Assembly: GCF_030817055.1 (NCBI RefSeq)
Contig: NZ_JAUSYV010000001.1
Coordinates: forward strand, 3,000,001 to 3,064,000
DNA from: Bacillus sp. V2I10
Lineage (GTDB): Bacteria > Bacillota > Bacilli > Bacillales > Bacillaceae
Length of the DNA: 64,000 bases
Direction of reading: 5' to 3'
How positions within the stretch are numbered: the first letter of the stretch is position 1; the number at the start of each line of letters is the position of its first letter. Shown piece after piece: positions 9,453-18,445 of this stretch. Below the pieces are notes generated by a model. It was not told where the DNA came from and did no database searches. It saw nothing but the letters and a program-made list of their open reading frames with translations. Both the position numbers and the translations under genes were made by a program.

Positions 9453-10054
9453 AACACATTTTTCAAAAAGGGAAAGATCAATCAAAACCAACTTTACTAT
9501 TGCTTCATGGAACTGGAGGAAATGAATTAGACTTGTTGCCTCTTGGAGGAAGAATTGACGGTGAGGCTTCCATATTAAGCGTACGAGGAAATGTATTAGA
9601 AAATGGAATGCCTCGTTTCTTTCGGAGATTAGCTGAAGGAGTATTTGATGAAGAAGATCTTATATTCCGCACAAAAGAATTGAATCAGTTTCTTGATGAA
9701 TCAGCTGAAAAGTATGATTTTGACCGAGATAATATAATTGCAATTGGCTACTCAAATGGGGCCAATATAGCTGCCAGTTTATTATTTCACTATCAAAATG
9801 CATTAAAGGCCGCGATTCTTCATCACCCGATGGTACCGAGAAAAGGAATTGAACTTCCCGATTTGTCAGGGAAGTCAGTTTTTATTGCTGCTGGAACAAA
9901 TGATCCGATATGTTCACCGATGGAATCTACTGAACTCCAATCTTTATTGGAAAAGGCAAATTCAAAAGTTGAACTTCATTGGGAAAATAGGGGGCATCAA
10001 TTGACCGCTGAAGAAGTTGAAGCTGCGGCCCACTGGTATCGTATGATCTTTTAA
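9449..10054 (+). CDS. mhqD: MhqD-like carboxylesterase/phospholipase (alpha/beta hydrolase)
   Basis: This 201-residue protein is of the small carboxylesterase type. It has the oxyanion segment LLLHGTGGNELDLL, the nucleophile elbow GYSNGAN (Ser), GTNDPICSP with the likely catalytic Asp, and NRGHQLT with the His, in the expected order. It is close in size and motifs to B. subtilis MhqD (YodD), a hydrolase induced by methylhydroquinone. It is translationally coupled to the dioxygenase. A role in hydrolysing ring-cleavage products is an inference from the cluster. Confidence 0.85.
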   Translation: MKHIFQKGKDQSKPTLLLLHGTGGNELDLLPLGGRIDGEASILSVRGNVLENGMPRFFRRLAEGVFDEEDLIFRTKELNQFLDESAEKYDFDRDNIIAIGYSNGANIAASLLFHYQNALKAAILHHPMVPRKGIELPDLSGKSVFIAAGTNDPICSPMESTELQSLLEKANSKVELHWENRGHQLTAEEVEAAAHWYRMIF

Positions 10055-10220
10055 TCTTTAGTAATATAAATAAAAATATCTTTAAAGGTTTTGTAAGAAA
10101 TTTAAAAACCAAATAGTATTTGTAGTAGGAATAAAAATTGAAATAGATACAAATAATATTTTATGAATGGGTTTTTTATCCAAATTATTCAAGGATTCTT
10201 CAATAAAGGAGACAAAAATA

Positions 10221-10832
10221 ATGCCAAATGTAAAATTAGCTGTTATTTATTATAGTTCTTCTGGTACAAATTATCAGTTAGCTCAATGGGCAGAGCAAGG
10301 GGCAAAAGAAGTTGGTGCTGAAGTGAAGGTTCTAAAAGTTCCTGAAACAGCTCCACAAGCAGCAATCGAGTCAAATCCAGTTTGGAAAGAACATTCAATA
10401 GAAGCAGCATGTATTCCTGAAGTGTCTCTTGCTGATTTAGAATGGGCAGATGCAATGATTTTTAGTGTACCAACAAGATTTGGAAACATGCCTTCACAAA
10501 TGAAATCGTTCTTAGATACGACAGGCGGTCTATGGTTTAACGGAAAGTTAGCCAATAAAGTAGTAAGTGCAATGTCTTCTGCACAAAATCCACATGGGGG
10601 ACAGGAGGCAACAATTTTATCACTTTATACAACAATGTATCATTGGGGAGCCATTGTAGCAGCTCCTGGTTATACAGATCCTGTCACCTTTGGAGCAGGT
10701 GGTAACCCATATGGAACTAGTGTAACAGTTGGTCAAGATGGAAAAATGATTGAAGACGTACAAGCAGCAGTTAAACATCAAGCTAAACGTACAGTGACTG
10801 TTGCAGAATGGGTAAAGAAAGGGAATCAATAA
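10221..10832 (+). CDS. wrbA: WrbA-type NAD(P)H:quinone oxidoreductase
   Basis: The product is about 203 residues with a flavodoxin fold. The FMN phosphate loop is YYSSSGTNYQLAQW near the N-terminus, followed by TRFGNMPSQMKSFLD and NPHGGQEATILSLYTTMYHWG, all typical of WrbA. These enzymes reduce quinones by two electrons to hydroquinones. I prefer ATG at 10221, with AAAGGAG 9 bp upstream, over an in-frame ATG at 10167 without a site. The 167-bp AT-rich gap before it probably carries its own promoter. A strong terminator follows. Together with the dioxygenases and hydrolase it completes a quinone-resistance set. Confidence 0.9.
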   Translation: MPNVKLAVIYYSSSGTNYQLAQWAEQGAKEVGAEVKVLKVPETAPQAAIESNPVWKEHSIEAACIPEVSLADLEWADAMIFSVPTRFGNMPSQMKSFLDTTGGLWFNGKLANKVVSAMSSAQNPHGGQEATILSLYTTMYHWGAIVAAPGYTDPVTFGAGGNPYGTSVTVGQDGKMIEDVQAAVKHQAKRTVTVAEWVKKGNQ

Positions 10833-10836
10833 ATAA

Positions 10837-10874
10837 AAAAGAGCTAATCGAAAATATTCGATTAGCTCTTTTTA
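10837..10874. terminator. Rho-independent terminator, bidirectional
   Basis: A perfect 15-bp stem (AAAGAGCTAATCGAA with its complement) encloses a 5-nt loop and is flanked by A and T runs on the two sides. It can end the wrbA transcript on the plus strand and the second ger operon on the minus strand. Confidence 0.9.
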
Positions 10875-10925
10875 GAAATAATCCTCTTCTAATTGATAAC
10901 TATAAATAAAATACGGTACAAAAGC

Positions 10926-12032
10926 TTAATTTTCTAAGCTTTTTCTCCTCTTAAAAAAGTTGATGATGTTCAACCAAATAAACAATGTTGGAATGTAACA
11001 GTATAAAAAAAATAAGCCTGCAGTTGAAAGGAATGAACCAATTTTCTCAATACTAATTTCACTTTTTAAATTAATAACACTAACAAAGACTATGGCACTT
11101 GATATCCATAAAGATGTTTTAGGTTTAAGGTTGATTGTTGTCCTTAAAATTCTTGTTCCACCCCATAAAAAGACACAACATGGAGGTAAGATGACTAAAA
11201 GCCATGCAAATATATAAATATATTCAAATCTTTCAATGAAGGGCAACCGGATTATTTTTGATAAAATCAGGGTAGGCCATACTGTATGTTCCAACTGTCG
11301 AATATTAAAATATACAAACGACACAATTGTAATAATAAGATATAAAATGGTTGTATAGGCGATTGAAATATGAGCCCATTTCTGGGAATCATGATTATTT
11401 TTAATAAAGGGAAAATAGATTAACAATAATTCGGGTCCCAAGTAATTGGTGATTGTTTGATTTGCTGAAACGATATAATCACCTATGTTATGGTTCAAAA
11501 GGGGAAGTAAATTATTCCAGTTTGCATATTTTAATGGGAAATAAAGGGTCACAAGTAAAACACTGGGCAACACTACACCCCAAAAACATATGCCCGTAAC
11601 AACTCTGAATCCACCTGAAACAATATATGTTGAAGCCAACACAATAATTAGTGACAACTCCCATAGATGGACATATGGAAAAACCCAAACTTGTAAAATT
11701 TCTACGTACGAACGTACTATTGTTGAAACCGTTACAATGATATATCCATAAAAACAAAGGTTGAAAATGTTGCCAATCCATTTTCCAAACAGCTGGTGAT
11801 GTAAGGATAAAATATCTCCATTGTTTGATTTCTTTAACAGAAAATAAAGCAACCAAATAATGAGATGAAAACTGAAACCAACTAATAATACGGAAACCCA
11901 TGCATCTTGTTCTGCATCTTTTACTATTTTACTTTGAAAACTCAGCATGCCTACGCCTGTCTGTGCGCCATGGATAAGAAAAAATAAAAAAAAGGGAGAG
12001 ACAGTTAGACTTTCCTTTACTTGTTTACTCAT
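10926..12032 (-). CDS. GerAB-family spore germination permease (second operon)
   Basis: The 368-residue polytopic membrane protein has about ten hydrophobic helices and the endospore-germination permease layout, including an N-terminal FFLFFLIHGAQTGVGMLSFQ, YGYIIVTVSTIVRSYVEIL, and a short basic tail FFKRRKSLEN. It is the last gene of an A-C-B operon, 18 bp downstream of the broken C gene. It looks intact. As the receptor works as an A-B-C complex, this protein may be useless unless a C subunit from another operon substitutes. Confidence 0.9.
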   Translation of the reverse strand: MSKQVKESLTVSPFFLFFLIHGAQTGVGMLSFQSKIVKDAEQDAWVSVLLVGFSFHLIIWLLYFLLKKSNNGDILSLHHQLFGKWIGNIFNLCFYGYIIVTVSTIVRSYVEILQVWVFPYVHLWELSLIIVLASTYIVSGGFRVVTGICFWGVVLPSVLLVTLYFPLKYANWNNLLPLLNHNIGDYIVSANQTITNYLGPELLLIYFPFIKNNHDSQKWAHISIAYTTILYLIITIVSFVYFNIRQLEHTVWPTLILSKIIRLPFIERFEYIYIFAWLLVILPPCCVFLWGGTRILRTTINLKPKTSLWISSAIVFVSVINLKSEISIEKIGSFLSTAGLFFLYCYIPTLFIWLNIINFFKRRKSLEN

Positions 12033-12050
12033 AATAAACCACCAAAATGA

Positions 12051-13155
12051 CTACTCTCCAATCCCTGATTTATGTAGTTTAATGCTAAGATTAATATCGA
12101 ATGTTACCTTTGGATATACGGTTTCATAAAATTCTTCTTCATTCCATTTTTTGCTGTGTGCCCTGACCAAATCCCCAACACCTAAGGGATCAACCTCATG
12201 ATCTTGGAATTTTAACAAAAGTTTTAAAAGGTCGTTATTTATTTGCTTTTCCAACTGCCTTGTTAATAATTTATAGTTTTTCATTCTTCTCAAATCTAAC
12301 CAACCTGGATAATCTTTAACCATTCCATGTAATGTAATGTTATATGTTACCTTTGTCTCGGATTCATGTTTTGATACAGATTCAATCTTCTCTCCATAAA
12401 TACTTGTTAATACGGCTTGACCCTCTTGTTGTCCTTTACTTACCTTAAAAGCCATATCCCCATTCATTGATCTCCCTGTGTAATATTTTATAGAGAAGCA
12501 TCTCTTTTTGATTTAAGACGAGTGACAAATGGTCTTTTTTAAAAACAGCATATCCGTCAACTCCAACTTTCCCATGTTCATTTAGATTTATAAAAGGAAC
12601 AGATACATCTCTTCCTTCTCCATAGTAATCAAACAAGAATAATTGCAGATTAGAAATGGGTACATTTCCTGATTTAAAGTTTTGTTCGATCAATTTAGGA
12701 AGGTAGTCATTTCCTTCTTTTGTAAGATTGTTTAAAATTTTTTCTGTTGGTTCTTCTGAAACAACAATGATCATGTTGCTACCAATCAAAGGGTCTCTAC
12801 AAATCGTTTTGATAAAATGCGAGATACCATCTTTCGCTAAATTTTCACTAAACATTAATAGTTTTAACTTACCGATTTCAATAGGCTTTGATGATTGATT
12901 GTTCATCTCTTTTAGAATCAATTTCGTATTTTTTTCATGTCCTTGCAAAGAATAAATTTTCCCTTGTTTTTGTTCTTCTGTATAGTCGGAATAAAGAGCT
13001 GTTCCAATATAATCGTGATCTTCTTTATCGAAACCTATTATTGAAAGCATTTGTATATCATCAACAATTTTCGCACGATCACAACCTGTCAAAATAAATA
13101 TGAGTAAACTAAGGCTGTAAAATATACCAATGATTTTACATTTTTGGTTACTCAT
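12051..13155 (-). pseudogene. GerAC-family germinant receptor lipoprotein, split by a 4-bp tandem duplication
   Basis: Two overlapping frames together make one GerAC protein. The first (12445-13155) has a lipoprotein signal ending LTGCDRAK and stops after HREINEWGYGF; the second (12051-12467) starts NGDMAFKVSKG and runs to the family C-terminus. At the junction, around 12457-12466, the sequence reads AATGAATG. Removing one AATG restores an uninterrupted frame (HREI-NGDMAFKV) of about 370 residues, the normal family length and consistent with the paralogue at 1269. So a single short duplication is the lesion. The second frame has its own ATG, but a two-piece functional protein seems unlikely. 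Confidence 0.88.
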
Positions 13156-14668
13156 TATTAAGATCCTCCTTGTCCTGATGCGGTGTATATCGTCTTAGTG
13201 AAAGAGGTTTTAAAAACTTGCTTCGAGTTGTTGTATATTGATATGACGAACGAATAAAACTATCTCGAAAATTCTTTATTCTGAATGGATAAAGAGGAAC
13301 CAAGTAGGGAGTTCCTAAAGATTTTAATCTTAATAAATGACCTAAAAGAAAAATAAATCCGATAACAATTCCAAAACCACCCCAAAAAGCTCCAACTAGG
13401 ATAAATGGAAAACGTAAAAGACGGACGGTATTAGACATCTTAAAGATTGGTGTTGTAAAAGAGGCAAGTGCAGATAACGCAACAATGATAAGTAATACAT
13501 TACTTGTTAGTGCTGCTTCTACAGCTGCCTGCCCAATAACAATACCTCCTACAATACCTAACGTCTGTCCAATCTTGGTTGGTAAACGTGCCCCGGCTTC
13601 ACGCAGCAATTCAATCGTAATTTCTAAAAAAATGACCTCCAATACGGGTGGAAACGGAACATTTGCTCTGGAACTGATAAGAGGTCCGAGTAAATCTCCT
13701 GGTATAATTTCATAATGATATGTTAATACGGCAACATATAACGGAGTGGCAAAGATCGAGAAAATCACACCAATAAAGCGTATAATTCGAAAGAAAGATC
13801 CCACTACCCAGGGCAGATAATAATCTTCTGGTGAAATAAAAAAATCCATTAACGTTGACGGTCCAGTAATGACATAGGGGGAACCATTCGTCAAAATAGC
13901 AACTTGTCCGTTTATAACGGCATAAGTAACACGGTCAATTCGCTCTGTAGATAAAAAAATGGGAAAAGGTGTATTAGAGTTATCCGAAATCATTTGATCA
14001 ATTTGAGAGCTATCAAATATCACATCGAAATCTATATTCTTTAGCCGCTGGCTTACGGTTTGGATGTGTTGTGGATTGGTAATTCCATCTAAATAGGCGA
14101 TTACTACCTTTGTTTTAGACATAGACCCCATCGTAATCTCTTCAAAAACTAAATCAGGGATAGCAATTTGCTTTCTCAATAAATGTATGTTGATATCAAT
14201 GTTTTCTACAAATCCGATTTTTGGCCCGACAACACTAAATTCATTTTCTGTGTCATTGTTCTGGCGGTAGCCAAGATTACCGTTTTCAACATTTACAGTA
14301 AGATAGTTATTGTCTAATTCCTTTAACTGGATAATGACATATCCCTTAATAAGCCTTTTTTCAACATCTGAAGTATTACTTGTAACATTTATATCATCAA
14401 ATGGTATTAGATTTTTTATATCATTTAACTGTTTTATTATTTCAACGTTCTTTTGAATGGCCGGGAGGAGGAGTCGATTGATTTTCTCTGCATCTACCAT
14501 GGATTTATAATAACTGATTAGAATTTTATCCTGATTTTCAATAGGAGAGAATTGATGAAAATCGCTTGACTTACTAGCTTGTTGAAAGATAACACTAATT
14601 GGTTTTGGTTCAGATTGGTTCTTAAGCTTCTTTTTATTCAGAAGTTCTCTTAAAAATGGCACAGACAT
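13148..14668 (-). CDS. GerAA-family germinant receptor A subunit (second operon)
   Basis: This 506-residue protein has a soluble N-terminal half with VVGPKIGFVENIDINIHLLR near residue 147, SPEDYYLPW near residue 282, and a membrane half with ELLREAGARLPTKIGQTLG. It overlaps the C gene by 8 bp. It is only moderately similar to the A protein at 2387, so the two operons are distinct receptors rather than a recent duplication. The operon order A-C-B is that of gerK in B. subtilis. About 100 bp upstream lies a miniature transposable element that could affect its promoter. Confidence 0.92.
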   Translation of the reverse strand: MSVPFLRELLNKKKLKNQSEPKPISVIFQQASKSSDFHQFSPIENQDKILISYYKSMVDAEKINRLLLPAIQKNVEIIKQLNDIKNLIPFDDINVTSNTSDVEKRLIKGYVIIQLKELDNNYLTVNVENGNLGYRQNNDTENEFSVVGPKIGFVENIDINIHLLRKQIAIPDLVFEEITMGSMSKTKVVIAYLDGITNPQHIQTVSQRLKNIDFDVIFDSSQIDQMISDNSNTPFPIFLSTERIDRVTYAVINGQVAILTNGSPYVITGPSTLMDFFISPEDYYLPWVVGSFFRIIRFIGVIFSIFATPLYVAVLTYHYEIIPGDLLGPLISSRANVPFPPVLEVIFLEITIELLREAGARLPTKIGQTLGIVGGIVIGQAAVEAALTSNVLLIIVALSALASFTTPIFKMSNTVRLLRFPFILVGAFWGGFGIVIGFIFLLGHLLRLKSLGTPYLVPLYPFRIKNFRDSFIRSSYQYTTTRSKFLKPLSLRRYTPHQDKEDLNNE

Positions 14669-14775
14669 TCCTCACTTATTTATGAATCACTTTGGTAAAC
14701 TCTTTAATCCAATTTTTTTGCTGAAAATTCCCACTAATATACCAGGGACAAACAAACATCATCTAGGTCCCTATA

Positions 14776-14940
14776 GGGGTCCCGCCAACAATTTGACCTA
14801 AAACCCACGCTAAAGAAGTTCCTGTAACGTTTCTCTGTTTTTATATAGGGATTTTAAATAAGGGATTTAGGGAAAGCCCTTATTCATCAATGGTTTTATC
14901 CTTAGCGTGGAAAATGTGATAAAAGGTTTGGAGCTACCCC
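14776..14940. mobile_element. 165-bp Tn3-derived miniature inverted-repeat element with CTATA target duplication
   Basis: The left end reads GGGGTCCCGCCAACAATTTG and continues to CACGCTAAAG at 14815. The right end, read on the minus strand from 14940, starts GGGGTAGCTCC and ends CACGCTAAG at about 14901. Both are about 40 bp, begin GGGG and end in ACGCTAAG, the pattern of Tn3-family ends such as Tn1546. The element is flanked by CTATA at 14771-14775 and again at 14941-14945, the 5-bp duplication expected of Tn3 transposition. The roughly 85-bp interior has no gene but holds an AATAAGGG/CCCTTATT hairpin. It is non-autonomous. Confidence 0.82.
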
Positions 14941-14945
14941 CTATA

Positions 14946-15275
14946 GGCCTTAACTGATATCTACATAAGGTAATAAAAAGGGTCAACCGTTCCATTGCAA
15001 TATAATTCCTTGCTTTAAGTTAATTGGCTATAATTATTATGTGCATATAAAAAGAGGATATGTATTATATCCTTGCATTAAGTAGTTATAGACTATTTTG
15101 TCCCGTCGGTAAATAATGATAGTTCTATAAACGACCGTTTATGGTTATCATTAAAGAACTTCTCTAAAAACCTCAAAAACTACTTAAACTTATAACCAAA
15201 AATATAACCAAAATCAAAAGACCAAGATATCTATTTCAACCCCCTTTTTGGGTATTAGGAAAGAGGGGATTCGTG
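14946..15275. other. Gene-free stretch before the recombinase remnant, with a candidate recombinase site
   Basis: No coding frame is convincing here. At 15114-15152 there is an interrupted palindrome: AATGATA and ATAAACG on the left mirror CGTTTAT and TATCATT on the right. It lies 120 bp upstream of a serine recombinase gene, the usual place of a Tn3-type res site. Two copies of ATAACCAAAA follow near 15190-15212. Function as a resolution site is a guess from position and symmetry. Confidence 0.4.
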
Positions 15276-15835
15276 ATGAAATTTGGATATGCACGTGTTA
15301 GTACACAAGATCAGTCGTTATCATTACAACACGATGCTTTGGATCATTTTGGAGTGGACCAGACTTTTGAAGAAAAGAAATCAGGCAAGAGAAAAAATCG
15401 CCCTCAGCTAGACGAGCTTCTTAAGGTTTTACGTAAAGGCGACACGGTGGTTGTCTATAAATTAGATCGCATCAGTCAAAGTACCAAACATTTAATTGAG
15501 CTTATAGAACATTTTGAATAAAAGGTATTCATTTTGTATCAATTCAAGACAAAATTGACACGACTACTGCTATGGGACGGTTTTTCTTCAGAATGTTGGC
15601 GAGCATAGCCGAGCTAGAACGAGACATTATTAGTGAAAGAACAAAAGATGGATTGACGGCAGCACGAGCTAGAGGGAGAAAAGGGGGAAGACCCAAAGTT
15701 GAATCGAAAAAGATAGATCTTGCCATAAAGATGTATGAGAGTAAAGATTACTCCTTATCTCAAATTAAAGCAGCCACAGGGATTGGAGCTACAACTTTAT
15801 ATCGTTACCTAGAAAAGAAAGCATTATCCGGCTAG
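15276..15835 (+). pseudogene. Serine recombinase (Tn3-type resolvase/invertase), frameshifted
   Basis: The N-terminal part (GYARVSTQDQSL with the catalytic Ser, then DTVVVYKLDRISQST) stops at 15521 after IEHFE. The rest follows in another frame from about 15524: KGIHFVSIQDKIDTTTAMG, then AELERDIISERTKDGL and a C-terminal helix-turn-helix (YSLSQIKAATGIGATTLYRY). Adding one A in GAATAAAAGG at about 15518 would rejoin them as a 187-residue enzyme of normal length. ATG at 15276 has AAGAGGGG upstream. It fits TnpR of a Tn3-like transposon whose transposase is absent here, and lies close to the miniature element with Tn3-type ends. Confidence 0.88.
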
Positions 15836-15857
15836 GAGGTGTAGCTTAAGATTGATC

Positions 15858-15888
15858 AAAAATCCTGTGTTAAAATGCAGGATTTTTT
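15858..15888 (+). terminator. Rho-independent terminator after the recombinase remnant
   Basis: AAATCCTG and CAGGATTT form a stem around a 10-nt loop, followed by TTTTTCT. Confidence 0.75.
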
Positions 15889-16161
15889 CTTGTTCAGCAA
15901 TCGGGCCAGATCGTATTATGAGGTTAGCCAGTTATATTTCTGGTTGACCTATTTTTTTTAGGTACTATTCTTGAAGTGGCCGGGGTAGAACGTTCGGGCC
16001 AGTGGGACTAGATCCCGTCCACAAAACTGTTCACCCTCTACTTGTAGAAACATGTGTGAGGCTGGTTGGGACATAGATCTCGTATAACAAGCGAAGAAAT
16101 GATACTACAAGGGTGTTTAGAGGTACCGGCAATGATGAAGTAGAGAGGGAGTGTTTAGAGC
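15889..16161. other. Non-coding leader of an IS110-type element remnant
   Basis: These 270 bases have no supported gene. They are less AT-rich than their surroundings and lead directly into the broken IS110-type transposase. IS110-family elements keep structured non-coding RNA (bridge or seeker RNA) in the region next to the transposase gene, so this stretch may hold the decayed RNA locus. I could not define the element's end or a fold by eye. Confidence 0.35.
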
Positions 16162-16545
16162 ATGGATCCAGTTATAGGTCTGGACATTGCAAAAGAAGAG
16201 AGTCAGGTTTAAGCCTTTTTACAAAGGAAACATCCTTACAAAAAGAGTTTCAAATTTGAACATCATTTAGATGGACTGAATGTATTTTACACGTTTTATA
16301 AAGAAGTAGAAGACGAGGCAGACAAACCTCCAATTGTAATCTTTGGTCATTATCATGAACCAGTAGTGCAATTTTTAAAAAGGGAAGAAATCGTCTATAT
16401 CATGGTGAATCCTATTGTTTCTCATGGTGCAAAAAAGTCGAGTATGAGAAAGGTGAAAACAGACGCAATTGATGCTTCCCATCTATGTGAACTGTACTAT
16501 AAAGAGGATCTGATATATCTGATGTCGCCGTTAATCACGCAATAA
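16162..16545 (+). pseudogene. IS110-family transposase, N-terminal remnant
   Basis: Reading from ATG at 16162 gives MDPVIGLDIAKEESQV, then an in-frame TAA (most simply a CAA-to-TAA change), then about 110 further codons to VKTDAIDASHLCELYYKEDL. GLDIAK and KTDAIDA are the acidic RuvC-like motifs of IS110 transposases. After YYKEDL homology stops and the frame ends at 16545. The catalytic C-terminal transposase_20 domain with its Ser is missing. A GGGAG site lies upstream. The copy is dead. Confidence 0.82.
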
Positions 16546-16597
16546 AACAAGCAAACCAAGTAAATTGTAAAAAAAAACATCAGATTCAAAGAATTAC

Positions 16598-16798
16598 GGG
16601 AAAGGTGAAGTAGTAGAGAAAAATACTTTTGCTAATCACGGGAATTATTTACACTTCTTTACAGAAAAGGAGATTTTAGAATTGCTCTCTCCAATTTATA
16701 AAATCAAAGAACAAAAACTACATATCCAAACTGAAATAGACCCCACTGGCGCTACGGAAAATTTACAACTATGGTTCACCGTTGGGCAAAAATTTTAA
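16598..16798 (+). pseudogene. C-terminal fragment of a SAM-dependent methyltransferase
   Basis: A frame without a start reads GKGEVVEKNTFANHGNYLHF, FTEKEILELLSPIYKIKEQ and LHIQTEIDPTG. HFFTEKEILELLSPI resembles the C-terminal end of class I methyltransferases. The AdoMet-binding N-terminal half is missing, replaced by IS110 remnant sequence, so the insertion or a deletion probably removed it. The identification is tentative because only about 65 codons remain. Confidence 0.5.
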
Positions 16799-16927
16799 AC
16801 CTACCTTATTTCTTGAATAAGAAGACGTTCTTCCAAAAGGGCAATTTTGTTGAATAAAAAAAGGAATTGTTTGTAGGTTAATCGAAGCTAATCCTGAAGA
16901 TAAAAAAAGAATAATGGAGAGGATAAA

Positions 16928-17617
16928 ATGAAGGTTATCGGTCTTATTGGTGGAATGAGTTGGGAATCTTCTGTTGAATATTATCGAATTATCAATGAAG
17001 AAGTTAAAAGAAGATTAGGGGGATTACATTCAGCGAAATGTCTTTTATATAGTGTCGATTTTCATGAAATAGAACGTTACCAATCAGAAGGCGCCTGGGA
17101 AAAGGCAGGTGAAGTGTTAGGTAATGCTGCGCATTCTTTGGAAAAGGGGGGAGCTGACTTTATTGTCATTTGTACTAATACGATGCACAAAGTTATAGGT
17201 GACATCCAGTCGAAAATTAATGTCCCCCTTTTGCATATCGCAGATACAACAGCAACCCAAATTAAAGAGAAAGGAATTAATTCTGTTGGGTTACTTGGTA
17301 CAAGGTACACAATGGAGCAAGATTTTTATAAATCACGCTTGGAGATTAACGGTATACAAGTTATTGTGCCAAATGACAATGAAAGGGAGATTATAAATAA
17401 GGTTATTTACGAAGAGTTATGTTTGGGTAAGATTCATCAAGAATCAAGGGATTATTATAAAAAAGTTATACAAGGTTTAATCGAATCTGGAGCTAAAGGG
17501 ATTATATTAGGCTGTACAGAAATTGGATTATTGGTAAAGCCGGAGGATTCTGATGTTCCTCTATTTGACACAACCTACATACATGCTTTTGAAGCTGTAA
17601 ATATGTCGTTAAAATAG
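16928..17617 (+). CDS. Aspartate/glutamate racemase-family protein (RacX/YgeA-like)
   Basis: The 229-residue protein has both catalytic cysteines of the Asp/Glu racemase family in context: VICTNTMHKV near residue 81 and ILGCTEIGLLV near residue 194. The N-terminus KVIGLIGGMSWESSVEYYR is the substrate-phosphate-like loop seen in RacX and YgeA. PLP-independent racemases of this group interconvert L- and D-amino acids; broad-specificity members supply D-amino acids to the cell wall or biofilm matrix. GGAGAGG precedes ATG. It stands alone after decayed mobile DNA. A short frame just upstream, ending EANPEDKKRIMERIK, may be the tail of a lost partner gene. Confidence 0.88.
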   Translation: MKVIGLIGGMSWESSVEYYRIINEEVKRRLGGLHSAKCLLYSVDFHEIERYQSEGAWEKAGEVLGNAAHSLEKGGADFIVICTNTMHKVIGDIQSKINVPLLHIADTTATQIKEKGINSVGLLGTRYTMEQDFYKSRLEINGIQVIVPNDNEREIINKVIYEELCLGKIHQESRDYYKKVIQGLIESGAKGIILGCTEIGLLVKPEDSDVPLFDTTYIHAFEAVNMSLK

Positions 17618-18445
17618 GGGTATGAAGTCTTTTTAAGATTTTTTAATTCTTCCGCAAAAGGGCCAGTTTATGGAATAACATCTTTAAATGAAATTGGATA
17701 TTTATGTTAAAGTTTAAAAGAGATTGTGAAAATTTGTACTTAAACAAACGGGGAGCATTCCTGTAATGGAGAAAAATGAGGATTAAACAAAAAAATAACC
17801 TCCTGGTATGATATGAGTGTCCTGAAGCTGGCCAGCGAAAAGGACAAACCATATATACCAGGTGGCCTTTTTTATTGTTTACATAATATATATTATAGGC
17901 AGTTGCACAATAAGCTGTATAAATCGTCTCATAACCCAAGTAAACTTAAGATAGTGAGACAAAATGAAAAAGCCAAAATCTAAATTAGCTTCATCTTTTA
18001 ATATTAATTGCTTATTAAGTGATTAAAAAAATCTTTCTTTAATTCAAATACATTTTAAATTTCGGTTTGGTTTGCACTGGTTTCATTACTTTAAATTTTG
18101 ATCGCATGTTTATTTTATATAATATTTCTTTTTCACGCTGAGTCTCAATTTATACATTAACGTAACCCTCCTTTTTAGTTTACATAATACACGAAACCTT
18201 TTTAAATTCTTAGCTGAATCTTTTTTTATTTAGCAACTTTAAGTTAAGTGAAATAATCTGATTCCTCTTAATTTAGTCTGAGAACAATTTTTAAGTGATT
18301 ATTTAGAACATAGTTTAATTTGATATTTATAGCTCAATTTAGTTTTACTGTGATCCTCTACTTAGTTTGCTCTCTTTTTCTGACTCTTTTCATGAAAGCA
18401 GCAAATTTCAAGTATTTCTTTTTCCTAATAATCCATTTTGAAAAG
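17618..18445. other. Long AT-rich intergenic region containing one large hairpin
   Basis: No frame here has a ribosome binding site with family-like sequence; the 98-codon minus-strand frame at 17643-17939 reads across the hairpin and looks spurious. At 17797-17868 an imperfect inverted repeat of about 26 bp per arm (CCTGGTAT...TGTCCT against its complement) carries CTGGCCAG in its loop, with T runs on both sides. It may serve as terminator for the racemase gene. The remainder, 17870-18445, is very AT-rich with no element I can name. Confidence 0.5.

Noticed and set aside
17643..17939. 98-codon minus-strand frame downstream of the racemase gene
   Set aside because: It reads through the large hairpin, has no ribosome binding site and low-complexity content; judged spurious.
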